From positions 1 to 64,000 of the forward strand of contig NZ_PRDS01000009.1 in NCBI RefSeq assembly GCF_002927635.1: DNA of 64,000 nt, written 5' to 3'. Below the pieces are notes generated by a model, which was not told where the DNA came from, ran no database searches, and worked only from the letters and a program-made list of their open reading frames with translations. Numbering within the stretch: position 1 is the first letter of the stretch; the number at the start of each line of letters is the position of its first letter. Of this stretch, positions 40,101 to 48,146 are shown piece after piece. Both the position numbers and the translations under genes were made by a program. Source of the DNA: Albidovulum inexpectatum (GTDB lineage Bacteria > Pseudomonadota > Alphaproteobacteria > Rhodobacterales > Rhodobacteraceae).

Positions 40101-41280
40101 CGTCGTTCGGCGTTCCGCCATAGGCTGGCAGGCCGTCAATCTGGCTCACGATCCGCGCGTTCCAGCGATGCAGGCCATCCACGCGCCACTCGCGGCTCGT
40201 GATGATCTCGTCGTCCGACACGGCCGGCTTGATCTTGGTGTTCCAGCACCGCAGGTCGTCTGCAATCCACGCCACTGGCAGCGTGACTGCCTGCAACCCT
40301 TCGGCAGCCGCCTCCAGCGCGTCCATGCTGGTGACGTAGTCGGCCACGGTGCCGCCAGCAGAGACATTCACATAGTTCTTTTTCTTCTTGGCCTCCTGAA
40401 TCTTTTTTACAGCCTGGATAAACCCTAACGCCGTGTAGGCAGACTGCATCTGATCCCCGAACGGATCGTTCCGTGCCCTCAGCAGATCCGCGAGGGCCAG
40501 AAATTCTACTTCCGATCCTGAACCTAATATCCTGTTGAGCCTTGAAAGAAGGCCACCGCTGACGTAGGGCTTGGCGTCTACAGGCTTCGGATCATAGGCG
40601 AACTCCCCGTGCCCGGGACCGATCGTCACGGACGGGGCGCCCAGATCGCCATCAACACCGGCAAACACCTCGAAGGTCAGCTGAGGAATGCGGTTGCCGT
40701 AATCCGTGAGATTGAGCTCCTCGAACACCACGTAGGCCGTGCCGCGATAGGCCGGGGCATTCCCAGCCCCCATCTTCGCCTCGATGAACGGATCCGGCAG
40801 CTGAGCCTCGTCGCCCGGATACCAGCGCAGCGTGACCTTGGATGTGTCGAGCAGCTCGCCATCCGCCCAGATGCGGCCGATGCCCCTGATCGGACCATCG
40901 CACAGCGCGACGGCGAAAGACGCGTAATAGGTATAGGTCGTTGTCTTGACCTTCGGGCCGCCACCCTTGCCGCCAGATTTCTTGGTCTTCTTTTCCTCGC
41001 GGAAGTCGGTCGCCCAGATCACGTTGCCGCCGATCCGCATACGTCCGTAGACCCGCGGGATCACCGCGCCCTCGGTCGACGACGTGAGGCGGAGGCTATC
41101 GAGCCGCGCGCCCTCGATTCGCTGCGCCGGGGCAAGAGACGACAGAATCATGCTGTCGACGACCGAGCCGATGGCCGATCCGATCATGCCGCCGATTGCA
41201 GCGCCGGAAAGGCCGAGGATCGTCCCGCCGAACGCGGCGCCGATCGCGCTGCCAGCGGCCCCCAGAATGAGCGTCCCCAT
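37171..41280 (-). CDS. Tail tip / host-specificity protein with GTA TIM-barrel domain
   Basis: A 1369-residue central tail-tip protein homologous to Rhodobacter GTA gp15. The N-terminus has a small-residue hydrophobic stretch (GAAGSAIGAAFGGTILGLSG). A glycoside-hydrolase-like TIM-barrel region lies around residues 400-730 (DFVGINWRAPLSDWRDG, GGKPWVFRQKDIVNWW). The phage_tail_3-like domains follow from about 770, with fibronectin-like modules at the C-terminus. It makes the baseplate hub that contacts the cell. Its ATG overlaps the NlpC/P60 stop as TGATG. Confidence 0.92.
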   Translation of the reverse strand: MGTLILGAAGSAIGAAFGGTILGLSGAAIGGMIGSAIGSVVDSMILSSLAPAQRIEGARLDSLRLTSSTEGAVIPRVYGRMRIGGNVIWATDFREEKKTKKSGGKGGGPKVKTTTYTYYASFAVALCDGPIRGIGRIWADGELLDTSKVTLRWYPGDEAQLPDPFIEAKMGAGNAPAYRGTAYVVFEELNLTDYGNRIPQLTFEVFAGVDGDLGAPSVTIGPGHGEFAYDPKPVDAKPYVSGGLLSRLNRILGSGSEVEFLALADLLRARNDPFGDQMQSAYTALGFIQAVKKIQEAKKKKNYVNVSAGGTVADYVTSMDALEAAAEGLQAVTLPVAWIADDLRCWNTKIKPAVSDDEIITSREWRVDGLHRWNARIVSQIDGLPAYGGTPNDASVIDAIADLQSRGLRVTLAPKLLMDVPAFRPTPYSTANDTFYGTQPPYPDARLITVSQAPGYPNTADKTSNAGSQIATFFGAAQPSDFTRSGSAVTYAGPSSDWGYRRFILHYAHLCAAAGGVDTFLIGSGMRGLTIVRDDTGAHPAVQQLIQLAADVRSILGPSVKIGYAADWNEYGAYVPTDGSGDVLFPLDPLWADANIDFVGINWRAPLSDWRDGFEHADAQAGWPSIYDRAYLQANIDGGEGFDWYYASQADRDAQIRTPITDPGGKPWVFRQKDIVNWWSNPHHARPGGVESGTPTAWVPESKPIRFTEVSCPAVDRGSNEPDLHVSPTSMPLPRYSRGWRDDQIQRAYLDAVLGYWSDPAHNPTSSVYGGRMIDTDETVVARWDVRPYPWFPTLEDRWADADRWRLGPWLTGRLGAASLPALVRHLCLRAGLPADRVDVSGLWGAVDGYVISALESPRASIETLARHFGFDAVETGGVIRFVMRGREPVARLGHDDLVEPGEGDVIEFTRAQETELPQAIQWQLARADEDYDYAVVEARRITVDSARVTTETHPVAVPPEEAEKRVRRALAETWIGRETATLRLPPSRLAVDPADVIEIEHDGRVLPWRVVSTADGEDRALELVRHDRWVYDRPPGEAREARVQSLPVARPPIAAIMDMPQLSEDYAAHRPLVFGWARPWPGSLALYRSASTDGWELVTTIDAPAVIGYLDQSLPAGPTSRWDLANEIVLTLEEGQLTSATDLSVLGGANALAIQSADGVWEVVQFGEATLIGTNQYRLARLLRGQRGTEHAMGNPTPAGAVAVLLDEAVVPVPIAETDIGIPWNWRIGPASEPVSSDAYDEFSFTPGGVGLRPFSPVHPVQVWRAPHSQGDLTISWIRRSRALAADSWNSVEVPLLDTPEAYEVEILQGAAVKRVLTATTASVVYTQAQQVADFGAALARGDTLDVRIYQLSNAVGRGYPLAATIVI

Positions 41281-41717
41281 CAGTGCACCTCACCGGCTGG
41301 AAGCAGGAACTGCGCCGCCACGCGCCGCGCCCAGGCGCGCGTGAACGGCTCTTCGATGACGCCCGTCCGCTCGTAGGCATGCACGAACGTGCCGTCGCGT
41401 GTGAGAACACCAAGGTGCTTGGCCACGGCGCCGGGAACCATACGGAACACCAGGACACATCCCGGCTGCGGCTTGGCGACCTCGATCATCCGCGCGCGGC
41501 ACTCGCGCAGGACATATTCCCTGCGCCCCACCTCGCCCCAATCGGCGCTGTAGGGTGGCAGCCCAGCGGGCTCTGGCCCCACGACCTCCCGCCACACGCC
41601 ACGCACCAGCCCAAGGCAATCACACCCGACGCCGCGCAGCGATGCCTGGTCGTGATAGGGCGTGCCCAGCCATGCCCTGGCGGCCGAGATCACGCGATCA
41701 GGATCGGCGCCGACCAT
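41280..41717 (-). CDS. NlpC/P60 cell-wall peptidase of the tail (GTA gp14-like)
   Basis: A 145-residue NlpC/P60 cysteine peptidase with the catalytic Cys in GVGCDCLGLVRGV and the His in VAKHLGVLT, preceded by WLGTPYHDQ. It is the tail-tip peptidoglycan hydrolase corresponding to GTA gp14 and lambda K. The ATG at 41717 overlaps the previous stop as TGATG and has GGGGAGG upstream. Confidence 0.92.
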   Translation of the reverse strand: MVGADPDRVISAARAWLGTPYHDQASLRGVGCDCLGLVRGVWREVVGPEPAGLPPYSADWGEVGRREYVLRECRARMIEVAKPQPGCVLVFRMVPGAVAKHLGVLTRDGTFVHAYERTGVIEEPFTRAWARRVAAQFLLPAGEVH

Positions 41718-42634
41718 CACAGCACCTCCCCGGTATTCGACCCGCTCTGCTTGCCAAAGCGCAGGACCGTATCCTGCCCCGGAATATGCGGGAACCCACG
41801 GAAATTCAGCGCGTTGTTGAAGCGCGCGGCGCAGGTCTCAAGCCGTTTGTCGCACCCCGCGCGCAGGATGAACAAATGCCCGTTCGCAATCGGCCTCACC
41901 GGCGCCTCCGCCAGCGTCACGTCGACGACAGCATAGAAGGCTACCTGGAACGCGCGAACGCGCAGAATTTCTGCGCGGCGACCGGCATTCGGACCCGTCG
42001 TCCACTCGATGGTGCCCAGGTCGTAGAGACCTGAATTCGCCTTGTCGACATATCCAAGCGGCGCCTCACAACGAAACACGCGATCGTCGATCCTGGCCGT
42101 GACGCCGTAGGTGTACTGATCAAGCCTGTAGGCCGGATCATCCAGATCGACCCCGCAGCGCGCATCGCCCAGGGTTGCGTCACAGCCATACTGGAAGGTC
42201 CGCCCGACCGTCTGGTTCAGGACATGGGCCAGAGAGCGCATCTCGGCCACGAAGGCGACCCTACCGCGCCGGATCTGCCCGATATTCCCGCGCCGCAGCA
42301 GCGCCCGCTGCGACGTGTCGGCCCAGTTCACGCGCCAGACCTCGACGGCCGCGTTGTCCCAGCGCCCGTCCAGGATGTCGGTTTCGGTGATCCGGTCCGA
42401 GCTCAGCACGCCTTGCGCGTCCTGCGCGTCCACCGCCAGATCGGCACCGCCGCGCAGCTCCGAGGCCGTGAACCCGCTTTCCGGCTCGAAACTCGTTCCG
42501 TCAAAACTCAGCGTCCGGTCGTGGTCGGTAAAGCCGAACACCTGCCCGTCCGACCGCGTGATGCGCCAGCACCAGGCCAGCGTCGTCGTGCCGTCGTCCA
42601 GATGCGCCTGCAGCGCGGGATCCAGCGCTTTCAT
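41717..42634 (-). CDS. DUF2163 tail protein (GTA gp13-like)
   Basis: A 305-residue DUF2163 protein, the homolog of GTA gp13, a component of the tail-tip hub. The N-terminal half has WCWRITRSDGQVFGFTDHD, and the C-terminal domain carries paired cysteines (QYGCDATLGDARCGVD and RAGCDKRLETCAARFNN), which suggest a metal or disulfide site. The ATG at 42634 overlaps the spanin-like gene stop as ATGA; a GTG 6 bp upstream is also open. Confidence 0.9.
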   Translation of the reverse strand: MKALDPALQAHLDDGTTTLAWCWRITRSDGQVFGFTDHDRTLSFDGTSFEPESGFTASELRGGADLAVDAQDAQGVLSSDRITETDILDGRWDNAAVEVWRVNWADTSQRALLRRGNIGQIRRGRVAFVAEMRSLAHVLNQTVGRTFQYGCDATLGDARCGVDLDDPAYRLDQYTYGVTARIDDRVFRCEAPLGYVDKANSGLYDLGTIEWTTGPNAGRRAEILRVRAFQVAFYAVVDVTLAEAPVRPIANGHLFILRAGCDKRLETCAARFNNALNFRGFPHIPGQDTVLRFGKQSGSNTGEVL

Positions 42635-42873
42635 CGACACACCCCCGTCATCCGATCGTCAAGGTCCGCGATCCAGACCGCCCACGGGCGCGGCACCTCA
42701 GCCACCGACGCAGCAGACGGTCGCGCCAGACGTGCCTCGGCATACGCCGCACAGCCCGCATCACCACCGCCCGTCGTTGCGGCGCAGCCGCTCAGCAGGA
42801 TCGCCAGCGGCGCGGCCATCGCGCACAGCTTCGCGCCCGCGCTCCAGCCGCTTACTCGCATTCGCCTGACCAT
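42631..42873 (-). CDS. Rz1-like outer-membrane spanin lipoprotein
   Basis: An 80-residue protein with a hydrophobic leader and the lipobox PLAILLSGCAATT, so it should be a lipoprotein. It overlaps the preceding small membrane gene by 113 bp in another frame, the typical nested layout of Rz/Rz1 spanin pairs. GGGAGG lies 9 nt upstream of the ATG at 42873. Unlike lambda Rz1 it is not strongly proline-rich. With the upstream gene it would disrupt the outer membrane at lysis. Confidence 0.7.
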   Translation of the reverse strand: MVRRMRVSGWSAGAKLCAMAAPLAILLSGCAATTGGGDAGCAAYAEARLARPSAASVAEVPRPWAVWIADLDDRMTGVCR

Positions 42874-42985
42874 CTCGCTCTGCCTCCCGTCTCCCCGCGC
42901 GGCGGCCGGCCAGATGACCGGCCAGCGCTCCAACGATCACACCGATCACCGCCGCGATCGCGGCGAGTATCTCAGTCACGCCCAC
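42761..42985 (-). CDS. Rz-like inner-membrane spanin
   Basis: A 74-residue protein with one N-terminal membrane helix (EILAAIAAVIGVIVGALAG) and a highly charged helical C-terminus, the layout of an i-spanin. It starts with GTG (42985, or 42979 with GGGGGG just upstream) and overlaps the holin stop. The lipoprotein gene lies partly within it in another frame. It is shorter than lambda Rz, so the assignment rests mainly on topology and context. Confidence 0.6.
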   Translation of the reverse strand: MGVTEILAAIAAVIGVIVGALAGHLAGRRAGRREAERDGQANASKRLERGREAVRDGRAAGDPAERLRRNDGRW

Positions 42986-43181
42986 CCCCCTGATCGATCA
43001 GCCGCCCGATCAGCCCGCCGATCGCCACGGCCGAGACGATCCAGGGCATCCATGCCTCGGGGACGTAGGATTTCAGGTCGGGCGGCAGGCTGACCCACAC
43101 CGCGGGCAGCACTGCCAGCGCCGCGAAGGCCTGCGCCGAATACCAGCGCCATGCCTTTCGCCAATCCTTGACCATCCTCAT
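42972..43181 (-). CDS. Holin-like small membrane protein
   Basis: A 69-residue protein with two hydrophobic segments (about 13-30 and 44-60) and a charged C-terminus GRLIDQGGGRD. It lies immediately downstream of the endolysin gene, with its ATG overlapping that stop (TGATG) and GGGAGGG upstream. The class II holin-like topology and position make it the probable holin, though sequence alone does not prove it. Confidence 0.6.
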   Translation of the reverse strand: MRMVKDWRKAWRWYSAQAFAALAVLPAVWVSLPPDLKSYVPEAWMPWIVSAVAIGGLIGRLIDQGGGRD

Positions 43182-43828
43182 CACGCCCTCCCGACCAGTC
43201 GGCCAAGCAGCTGCACCAGCGCCACCAGCCAGCCGGGCGCATCGCCCGTGGGCGGCTCCTGCCGCTGATCCTGGCGCAGCAGCGCCAGCGCCTCGGCCTC
43301 GCCCAGCAGCTGGTAGGGCGCGCTCCAGTCGATCCGGCCAGCATCATCCACCCGCCAGACCGGGATCGGCCCGCGTGGGTATTCGCCGCGCAAGAAAAGG
43401 TCACGCTCGGCGCGGCGGCGCGGGATCACGGATTCGGGCTTGGACCAGTTCATCAGCGCGAACGCGGCTTCGCGCCGGTGCCCGCCGTTGAGCAGCTTCG
43501 TGGCGGTCGCCCGCGCAATCCCGCCGGTGTTGTAATGGAACGAGACCAGCGCATCGAACTCGTGCTGCGAGAGCGGCACGGTCACGGCGCGGCGCACTTC
43601 GTCCTCGTATCGCTCGACATCGGCGCGGAACAGGCGCAGCGCCCGGCCGATCTCGGCCATCACGTCGCGCGGCATGCCGCGCGGCATCTTCGCGGGGTCC
43701 GGCGCGCCTGCCTCCGCCGTGTGGCCGACGCCATAGGTCCAGACTCCCCTCACGTCCCGATACGGCCCCGGCACGATCCCCTCGTGGCGCACCAGCGCCA
43801 GCAGCCCCTTTTCGCTCATCCTCATCAT
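43181..43828 (-). CDS. Endolysin, GH24 lysozyme-like
   Basis: A 215-residue phage lysozyme. The GH24 catalytic triad is visible as HEGIVPGPYRDVRGVWTYGVGHT (Glu, Asp, Thr), and the second block is SQHEFDALVSFHYNTGG. A hydrophobic C-terminal stretch (about 195-212) might tether it to the membrane. It has no signal peptide and so needs the holin. The ATG overlaps the preceding stop as ATGA. Confidence 0.93.
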   Translation of the reverse strand: MMRMSEKGLLALVRHEGIVPGPYRDVRGVWTYGVGHTAEAGAPDPAKMPRGMPRDVMAEIGRALRLFRADVERYEDEVRRAVTVPLSQHEFDALVSFHYNTGGIARATATKLLNGGHRREAAFALMNWSKPESVIPRRRAERDLFLRGEYPRGPIPVWRVDDAGRIDWSAPYQLLGEAEALALLRQDQRQEPPTGDAPGWLVALVQLLGRLVGRA

Positions 43829-44172
43829 TTCCCGCTCCTTCCCTCGATCCGCGCCAGCGTCTCGGACACCCGGTGCAGCGTCTGGATCGCGTCATTGGCC
43901 AGGGGCAGCAGCGCCTCGATCCCCTTGCGCGCGGCCTCCAATTCCTCGTGGACACGCGACGTCTCGTTGCGGATACCTTTCAGCTCCGCGTTCGTGATCC
44001 GCCATTCCTTCAGGTTCTCGGCCAGCTGATCGACCTGGCGTCCGGCCAGTTCCTCGACGCGCGATCGACGCTGCAGCCACTCGATCAGGGGCTGGCGATA
44101 GATGATCAGGCCGATCAGGATCAGCCCGTAGACCACGAGCGGTTCGCGCAGCAGGTTAACGTCGACCGGCAT
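43825..44172 (-). CDS. Small membrane protein with coiled coil, lysis region
   Basis: A 115-residue protein with one N-terminal membrane helix (PLVVYGLILIGLIIYRQPL) and then a long heptad-rich helix (about 35-112). It precedes the endolysin and follows another small membrane protein. The topology resembles inner-membrane spanins or holin-associated proteins, but I cannot name a family. It overlaps the upstream gene by 17 bp. Confidence 0.7.
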   Translation of the reverse strand: MPVDVNLLREPLVVYGLILIGLIIYRQPLIEWLQRRSRVEELAGRQVDQLAENLKEWRITNAELKGIRNETSRVHEELEAARKGIEALLPLANDAIQTLHRVSETLARIEGRSGK

Positions 44173-44569
44173 CCCACACCCCCCTGACCAGCGCGGCCAC
44201 GTCGACCGCCGTGTTGACCCACACGACGACAGACACGGCAGCAACGAACGAATAGACGGCCCACGCACTTGCCGCGGCGTAGAGTGCGTGCCACGCCAGG
44301 AACAGCGCCACGCCGGTCAGGCCACCGACGCCAACCAGCCGCACGACCGGCGACCAGCGCCAGCGGCCGTTGATCCGGCACCCGATTGCCAGCACCAAGC
44401 TCGACAGGATCACGGCGATCCCCGTCGCGCGCGACTGCTGGTAATCCAGCCCGGCCCAGCCCAGCCCCGGCGAGCCCGGCCACAGCGCCACAACCGCGCC
44501 CCAGTAGAGCGCCGCAAGCCCCAGGAATATCTCGCCCGCGCGCGGGTGCTGCGTGATCCCCAGCCTCAT
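44156..44569 (-). CDS. Phage membrane protein, four segments
   Basis: A 137-residue protein with four hydrophobic segments (about 13-30, 49-64, 76-98 and 101-122). Its ATG overlaps the DUF2460 stop as ATGA. It lies at the head of the lysis cassette, so a holin or antiholin role is possible. No recognised family. Confidence 0.7.
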   Translation of the reverse strand: MRLGITQHPRAGEIFLGLAALYWGAVVALWPGSPGLGWAGLDYQQSRATGIAVILSSLVLAIGCRINGRWRWSPVVRLVGVGGLTGVALFLAWHALYAAASAWAVYSFVAAVSVVVWVNTAVDVAALVRGVWDAGRR

Positions 44570-45189
44570 CGCCGCACCTCCACCAGCGGGATCGACGGGA
44601 TCGACCCCAGCCGCTCGATATCCAGCGTCAGGTCCAGCGTGTCCGTATCGAACCGCACCGGCACGTCGAACTCGAACCCGGCGGTGATCACGGCGCCAGA
44701 CGCGGGCGCAGAGGTGAACGTCACGACACCGGTCGTCGTGTCGACCGACCAGCCGGATGCCGTGGCTCCGTCCACGGCCACCGTTACCGTGCCCGCGACC
44801 GGCTTGGTGATCACCCGCGTCCATGTGCGGCTGCCGGACGTGTACCGCTTGACCAGCTGGAACGCCTTGGTCGACCCGTCGCCCGTGCCGATCTGCTGGT
44901 CGGTGGCCGCTGGCGTCTGCGACGGCAGGCAGGACTTGTAATCGGCCCAGTCCTTGAACCGGAACCCGTACAGCCGCCCGTTCCGCGCCTCGAAGAAGGC
45001 CACCACCGCCGCCAGGTCATCCGCATGCCGGATGCCGTAGGACACGTCATAGCGCCGGCGGCTGTTCGCCCAGCTGGCGTTGCGCTCCTCGTCGCCCGAA
45101 GCCAGCTCCACGACCTGCGTGCGCCGCTCGGGCCCGCCGCGCGCGCCGCGGCTGATCGCGTCGGGGAAACGTACCTCGTCGAACGCCAT
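44566..45189 (-). CDS. DUF2460 tail protein (GTA gp12-like)
   Basis: A 207-residue DUF2460 protein, the homolog of GTA gp12, the distal tail protein at the tube-tip junction. Signature segments are FDEVRFPDAISRGARGGPER, RNGRLYGFRFKDWADYKS and the C-terminal LDLTLDIERLGSIPSIPLVEV. Its ATG overlaps the tape-measure stop as TGATG. In GTAs gp12 and gp13 are adjacent; here six lysis-type genes separate them. Confidence 0.93.
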   Translation of the reverse strand: MAFDEVRFPDAISRGARGGPERRTQVVELASGDEERNASWANSRRRYDVSYGIRHADDLAAVVAFFEARNGRLYGFRFKDWADYKSCLPSQTPAATDQQIGTGDGSTKAFQLVKRYTSGSRTWTRVITKPVAGTVTVAVDGATASGWSVDTTTGVVTFTSAPASGAVITAGFEFDVPVRFDTDTLDLTLDIERLGSIPSIPLVEVRR

Positions 45190-47522
45190 CACATCCCCCT
45201 CCGCCCGATCGAGATCGCCCGGCTGATGTCCGCCGCGATCTGCGTGCGCGACTTGCGGAAGCTCTCGGCATCCCGCGCATTGATCGTGATGTTCACCGCA
45301 GGCTGACCGCCGCTCCCCATCTGGGCCACCTCGCGGCGGCTCAGCACCCGCTCGCCGCGCTGCAGGATCGCGGGCACCTCGTCAGGCCTCAGCCCCGCCC
45401 AGCCGCCGCTGTGCATGCGCGGCGCGCTCAGGAACACGCGCGGGTCCACCCGCCGCGTGGCGGGAACGGAACCGACGACGCCGCCGGAATGATGGACGGC
45501 TGCCCCGCCGCCAATCCATCCCGTCAGGGACGAGATGAAACCGCCCAGAAGCCCTGATCCACCGCCCTGCGTCGCGAACATGCCCTCGTTGAACAGCAAT
45601 GCCTCGAACGCGGCCCTCTGGATCACGCGGATCAGGTTCGAGAATGCGTCCTCAAGGCTGGTGACATCGCTCAGGGCGTCCAGAACGCCGGATTTGAGGC
45701 TCTCGGCGAACTGATCGGCCCCGCGCGAGGCTCCGTCCAGGCCCTGCTTCACGCGCTCCAGGACGTCCGCTGCAACGTCCTTGCTGACGATCCCCTGACG
45801 AACGGCGTCGTTCACGATGCGCTCGGCCTCCGCGTATCGCTGCTGCGCCGCATAGGCGTCGTCCACGCTGGCGCGAAGACGCTCGAACGCATCGCGGGTC
45901 TTGTCCGTATCCCGGATCGTCGCTGCCGATGCGGAACGAGACACGGACCTGCCGACAGAACGCCCGCCACGGTTCGACGAAACCAGCGCCTGCTGGTTCC
46001 GCGCCGCCTCCTCTGCCGCAGCCACCGTCTCGGCAAGCCGCTGGTCGATCTGCGACCGCAGGATCGGATCGAATCCGGAATAGTCGCCAACGCGCGACTT
46101 GAACCGCTGTTCGGCCAATGCCCCTGCAAGCTTGACCGGATCGTCCTTGAATTGCACGCGCAGCTGGCTCTCTCGCGCCGCATCCGACGCCGCGGCAGCG
46201 GCATTTGCAGCCGCATTCCAGGCGCGCTCCATCTCGCCGGCCAGCGCCGAGGCCTGCGCGGCAGCAGCCGCGATGCCGCCCGCAATGTCCTCGGTCGCCA
46301 GCCCGCGCGCAGCGTCCCATGCCTCCATCAGTGACTGCTTCAGCTCGTCGCTGATCTGCATTTCCTCGACACGCGCGGCGAAGGCGGCCCGCGCCTGCTC
46401 CACGCGCAGTCTCTCGACCTGGACGCTGTCCTCGCCGTAGAGCTTGATCGCGGCGCGGATCTGCGCCTCGTCGTTCAGGGTGGCCAGCATCGCCTCTGCG
46501 TCCTGGCGCGCCTTCTCGGCCGAGCGCGAGTGCCCTTCCATGGCGGCGTTGACCCGAACCACCTCGATGGCCATCTCGCGCGCGGCCCGGGCTGCTTCGC
46601 GCGTCGTCTCCGGCAGATCGCGCGTGCGCTCCAGAACCCTGTCGAAGGCCTCGTTGACCCGACCGACGGCATCGGCGATCTGATCCGGCCCCTGGGCACC
46701 GGCAAGGTCATCAAGCGCGGCGGCGAGATCGCGTGCCTCCTGTTCCGTCAGGCCGAAATCCTCGCGCAGGTTGGACAGGATGCGCCGACGGACGAACGCC
46801 TGGTCGTCCGGGTGCTCCCCAAGCGTCAGCGCGTTGTCGAGCACCTGCAGCTGGCGGACATAACCGGTGATGTCTTCCAGCTCTGTGCGCATCGCCTGCG
46901 CCGCGCCGACAATGTTGTTCGTGGCGTCCAGCATCGCCAGATCCGCCATTGCGGAATAGAGCTCGCGGACCTGAGCGGCCGAGTCTCCGAAATCGATCCG
47001 GAGTTCCGACAACGGGGCAACCGACAGTTCGCGCAGCTTCTCCATCTCGCGGATTGTGTCGCGCAGACCGTCCAGCTCCTCGGCCAGAGACTTTGCTTCT
47101 TCCCTGCTCGACGTGAACCACTGCACAAGGGCCGCGCCAGCAGCGATCGACCCAAGCGTGATCAGGTTCATCGGCGACAGCATGGACATGAGCGCCTGCC
47201 CAAGGGCACGCACCGCACCAGCTGCTCCCATCGGGCCGAGAACCTGCGTGATCTGGGTGCCCTGCTGGATGGCCAGCATGAGCGGGCTTTGCCCGGCCGC
47301 GAGCATCTGCCCGATGTCGTTGAACTGGGCCGTCAGGTTCGCCACGGACCCCGCGGCCAGCTGCATATTCTCCTTGGTCTGCTTGCCCCCTTCGGCGGCC
47401 TTCTTGCCGGACGCACGGGCCTTCTCGCCCATCCGCTCGACGGACTTCGCGGTTTCGTCGATTTCCTTGCGTGCCGCGCCAGTCTCCGCGTCGACGCGCA
47501 GTCCTACTCGCAGGTCAGCCAT
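45189..47522 (-). CDS. Tail tape measure protein
   Basis: A 777-residue tape measure. N-terminal MADLRVGLRVDAETGAARKE is followed by a hydrophobic region (about 95-130), long helical/coiled-coil stretches rich in Ala, Glu and Arg (about 170-590), and a Gly-rich C-terminal part with GGGSGLLGGFISSLTGW. It sets tail length in a siphovirus. GGGAGG stands 5 nt before the ATG, and the start overlaps the end of the frameshifted chaperone frame by 8 bp, matching the lambda G-T-H layout. Confidence 0.93.
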   Translation of the reverse strand: MADLRVGLRVDAETGAARKEIDETAKSVERMGEKARASGKKAAEGGKQTKENMQLAAGSVANLTAQFNDIGQMLAAGQSPLMLAIQQGTQITQVLGPMGAAGAVRALGQALMSMLSPMNLITLGSIAAGAALVQWFTSSREEAKSLAEELDGLRDTIREMEKLRELSVAPLSELRIDFGDSAAQVRELYSAMADLAMLDATNNIVGAAQAMRTELEDITGYVRQLQVLDNALTLGEHPDDQAFVRRRILSNLREDFGLTEQEARDLAAALDDLAGAQGPDQIADAVGRVNEAFDRVLERTRDLPETTREAARAAREMAIEVVRVNAAMEGHSRSAEKARQDAEAMLATLNDEAQIRAAIKLYGEDSVQVERLRVEQARAAFAARVEEMQISDELKQSLMEAWDAARGLATEDIAGGIAAAAAQASALAGEMERAWNAAANAAAAASDAARESQLRVQFKDDPVKLAGALAEQRFKSRVGDYSGFDPILRSQIDQRLAETVAAAEEAARNQQALVSSNRGGRSVGRSVSRSASAATIRDTDKTRDAFERLRASVDDAYAAQQRYAEAERIVNDAVRQGIVSKDVAADVLERVKQGLDGASRGADQFAESLKSGVLDALSDVTSLEDAFSNLIRVIQRAAFEALLFNEGMFATQGGGSGLLGGFISSLTGWIGGGAAVHHSGGVVGSVPATRRVDPRVFLSAPRMHSGGWAGLRPDEVPAILQRGERVLSRREVAQMGSGGQPAVNITINARDAESFRKSRTQIAADISRAISIGRRGM

Positions 47523-48146
47523 CGGCACCTCCCGCCAGCCCAAGCGCCGACGCTGCGGTGTCGATGCCGTCGAGATCACCGACGCTTTCCGAGCCGCCGA
47601 TCACGCGGCGCAGGTCGTCCTGGGAACCCCAGACCGCCATCCGCACGGTGATCAGCGTCTTGCGCTCGGTCATCTCATCAAGCTCCACATGCGCGTCGAC
47701 CAGGGCCCGCACTGCCGCGAGCGTCAGGCCGAGGATTTCGTCGAGGCTGTGCCCGTTCCGGACGAGGTAGGCGAAGACCCCTGCCCAGCTGTCACTTCCG
47801 CCACCGTCCGCATCGCCTCCGCCACCGCCGGGGCGAGGCGTTGGGCGAAAAAATCCGAGTTCACCCGCAACACGACCGACAGCAGGCGCACGAGGTCGTC
47901 GGGGTGACGATCCTCGAGGAAGCCGCGTTCGACGTCGGTAGCGGCGATCACGAGGTCGATGACGTGTTCGGACATCCGCAGCGCGACGGCCGCCGCGTCC
48001 TGCCCTGAATTGATCGCCTCGATGATCGGCGCGACGGCCCGCCCGAAAGCGGGCAGCTGACGCACCCGGATCGGCTCGACGGCGATCTCTCGGTCGCCGA
48101 TCGTCACGACTTCGCGCGGCGGAACGAAGGCGTCGAGATCGCTCAT
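47515..48146 (-). CDS. Tail assembly chaperone with programmed -1 frameshift (G/G-T type)
   Basis: The zero-frame product (47724-48146) is 140 residues, starting MSDLDAFVPPREVVTIGDRE. A T_TTT_TTC heptamer in the reading phase occurs at codons 99-100. After a -1 slip the ribosome would read a Gly-rich linker and then a second domain (WAGVFAYLVRNGHSLDEILG...), stopping at 47515 for a 210-residue fusion. The second frame has no good start of its own. This is the layout of lambda gpG/gpGT, both needed to load the tape measure. Location directly upstream of the tape measure fits. The slip itself is inferred. Confidence 0.85.
47847..47853 (-). other. -1 ribosomal slippery heptamer T_TTT_TTC
   Basis: The heptamer sits in phase as X_XXY_YYZ within GAT TTT TTC. 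Downstream zero frame ends 124 bp later, while the -1 frame stays open for 110 codons to 47515. It is the only T6 run seen in this gene. Confidence 0.75.
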
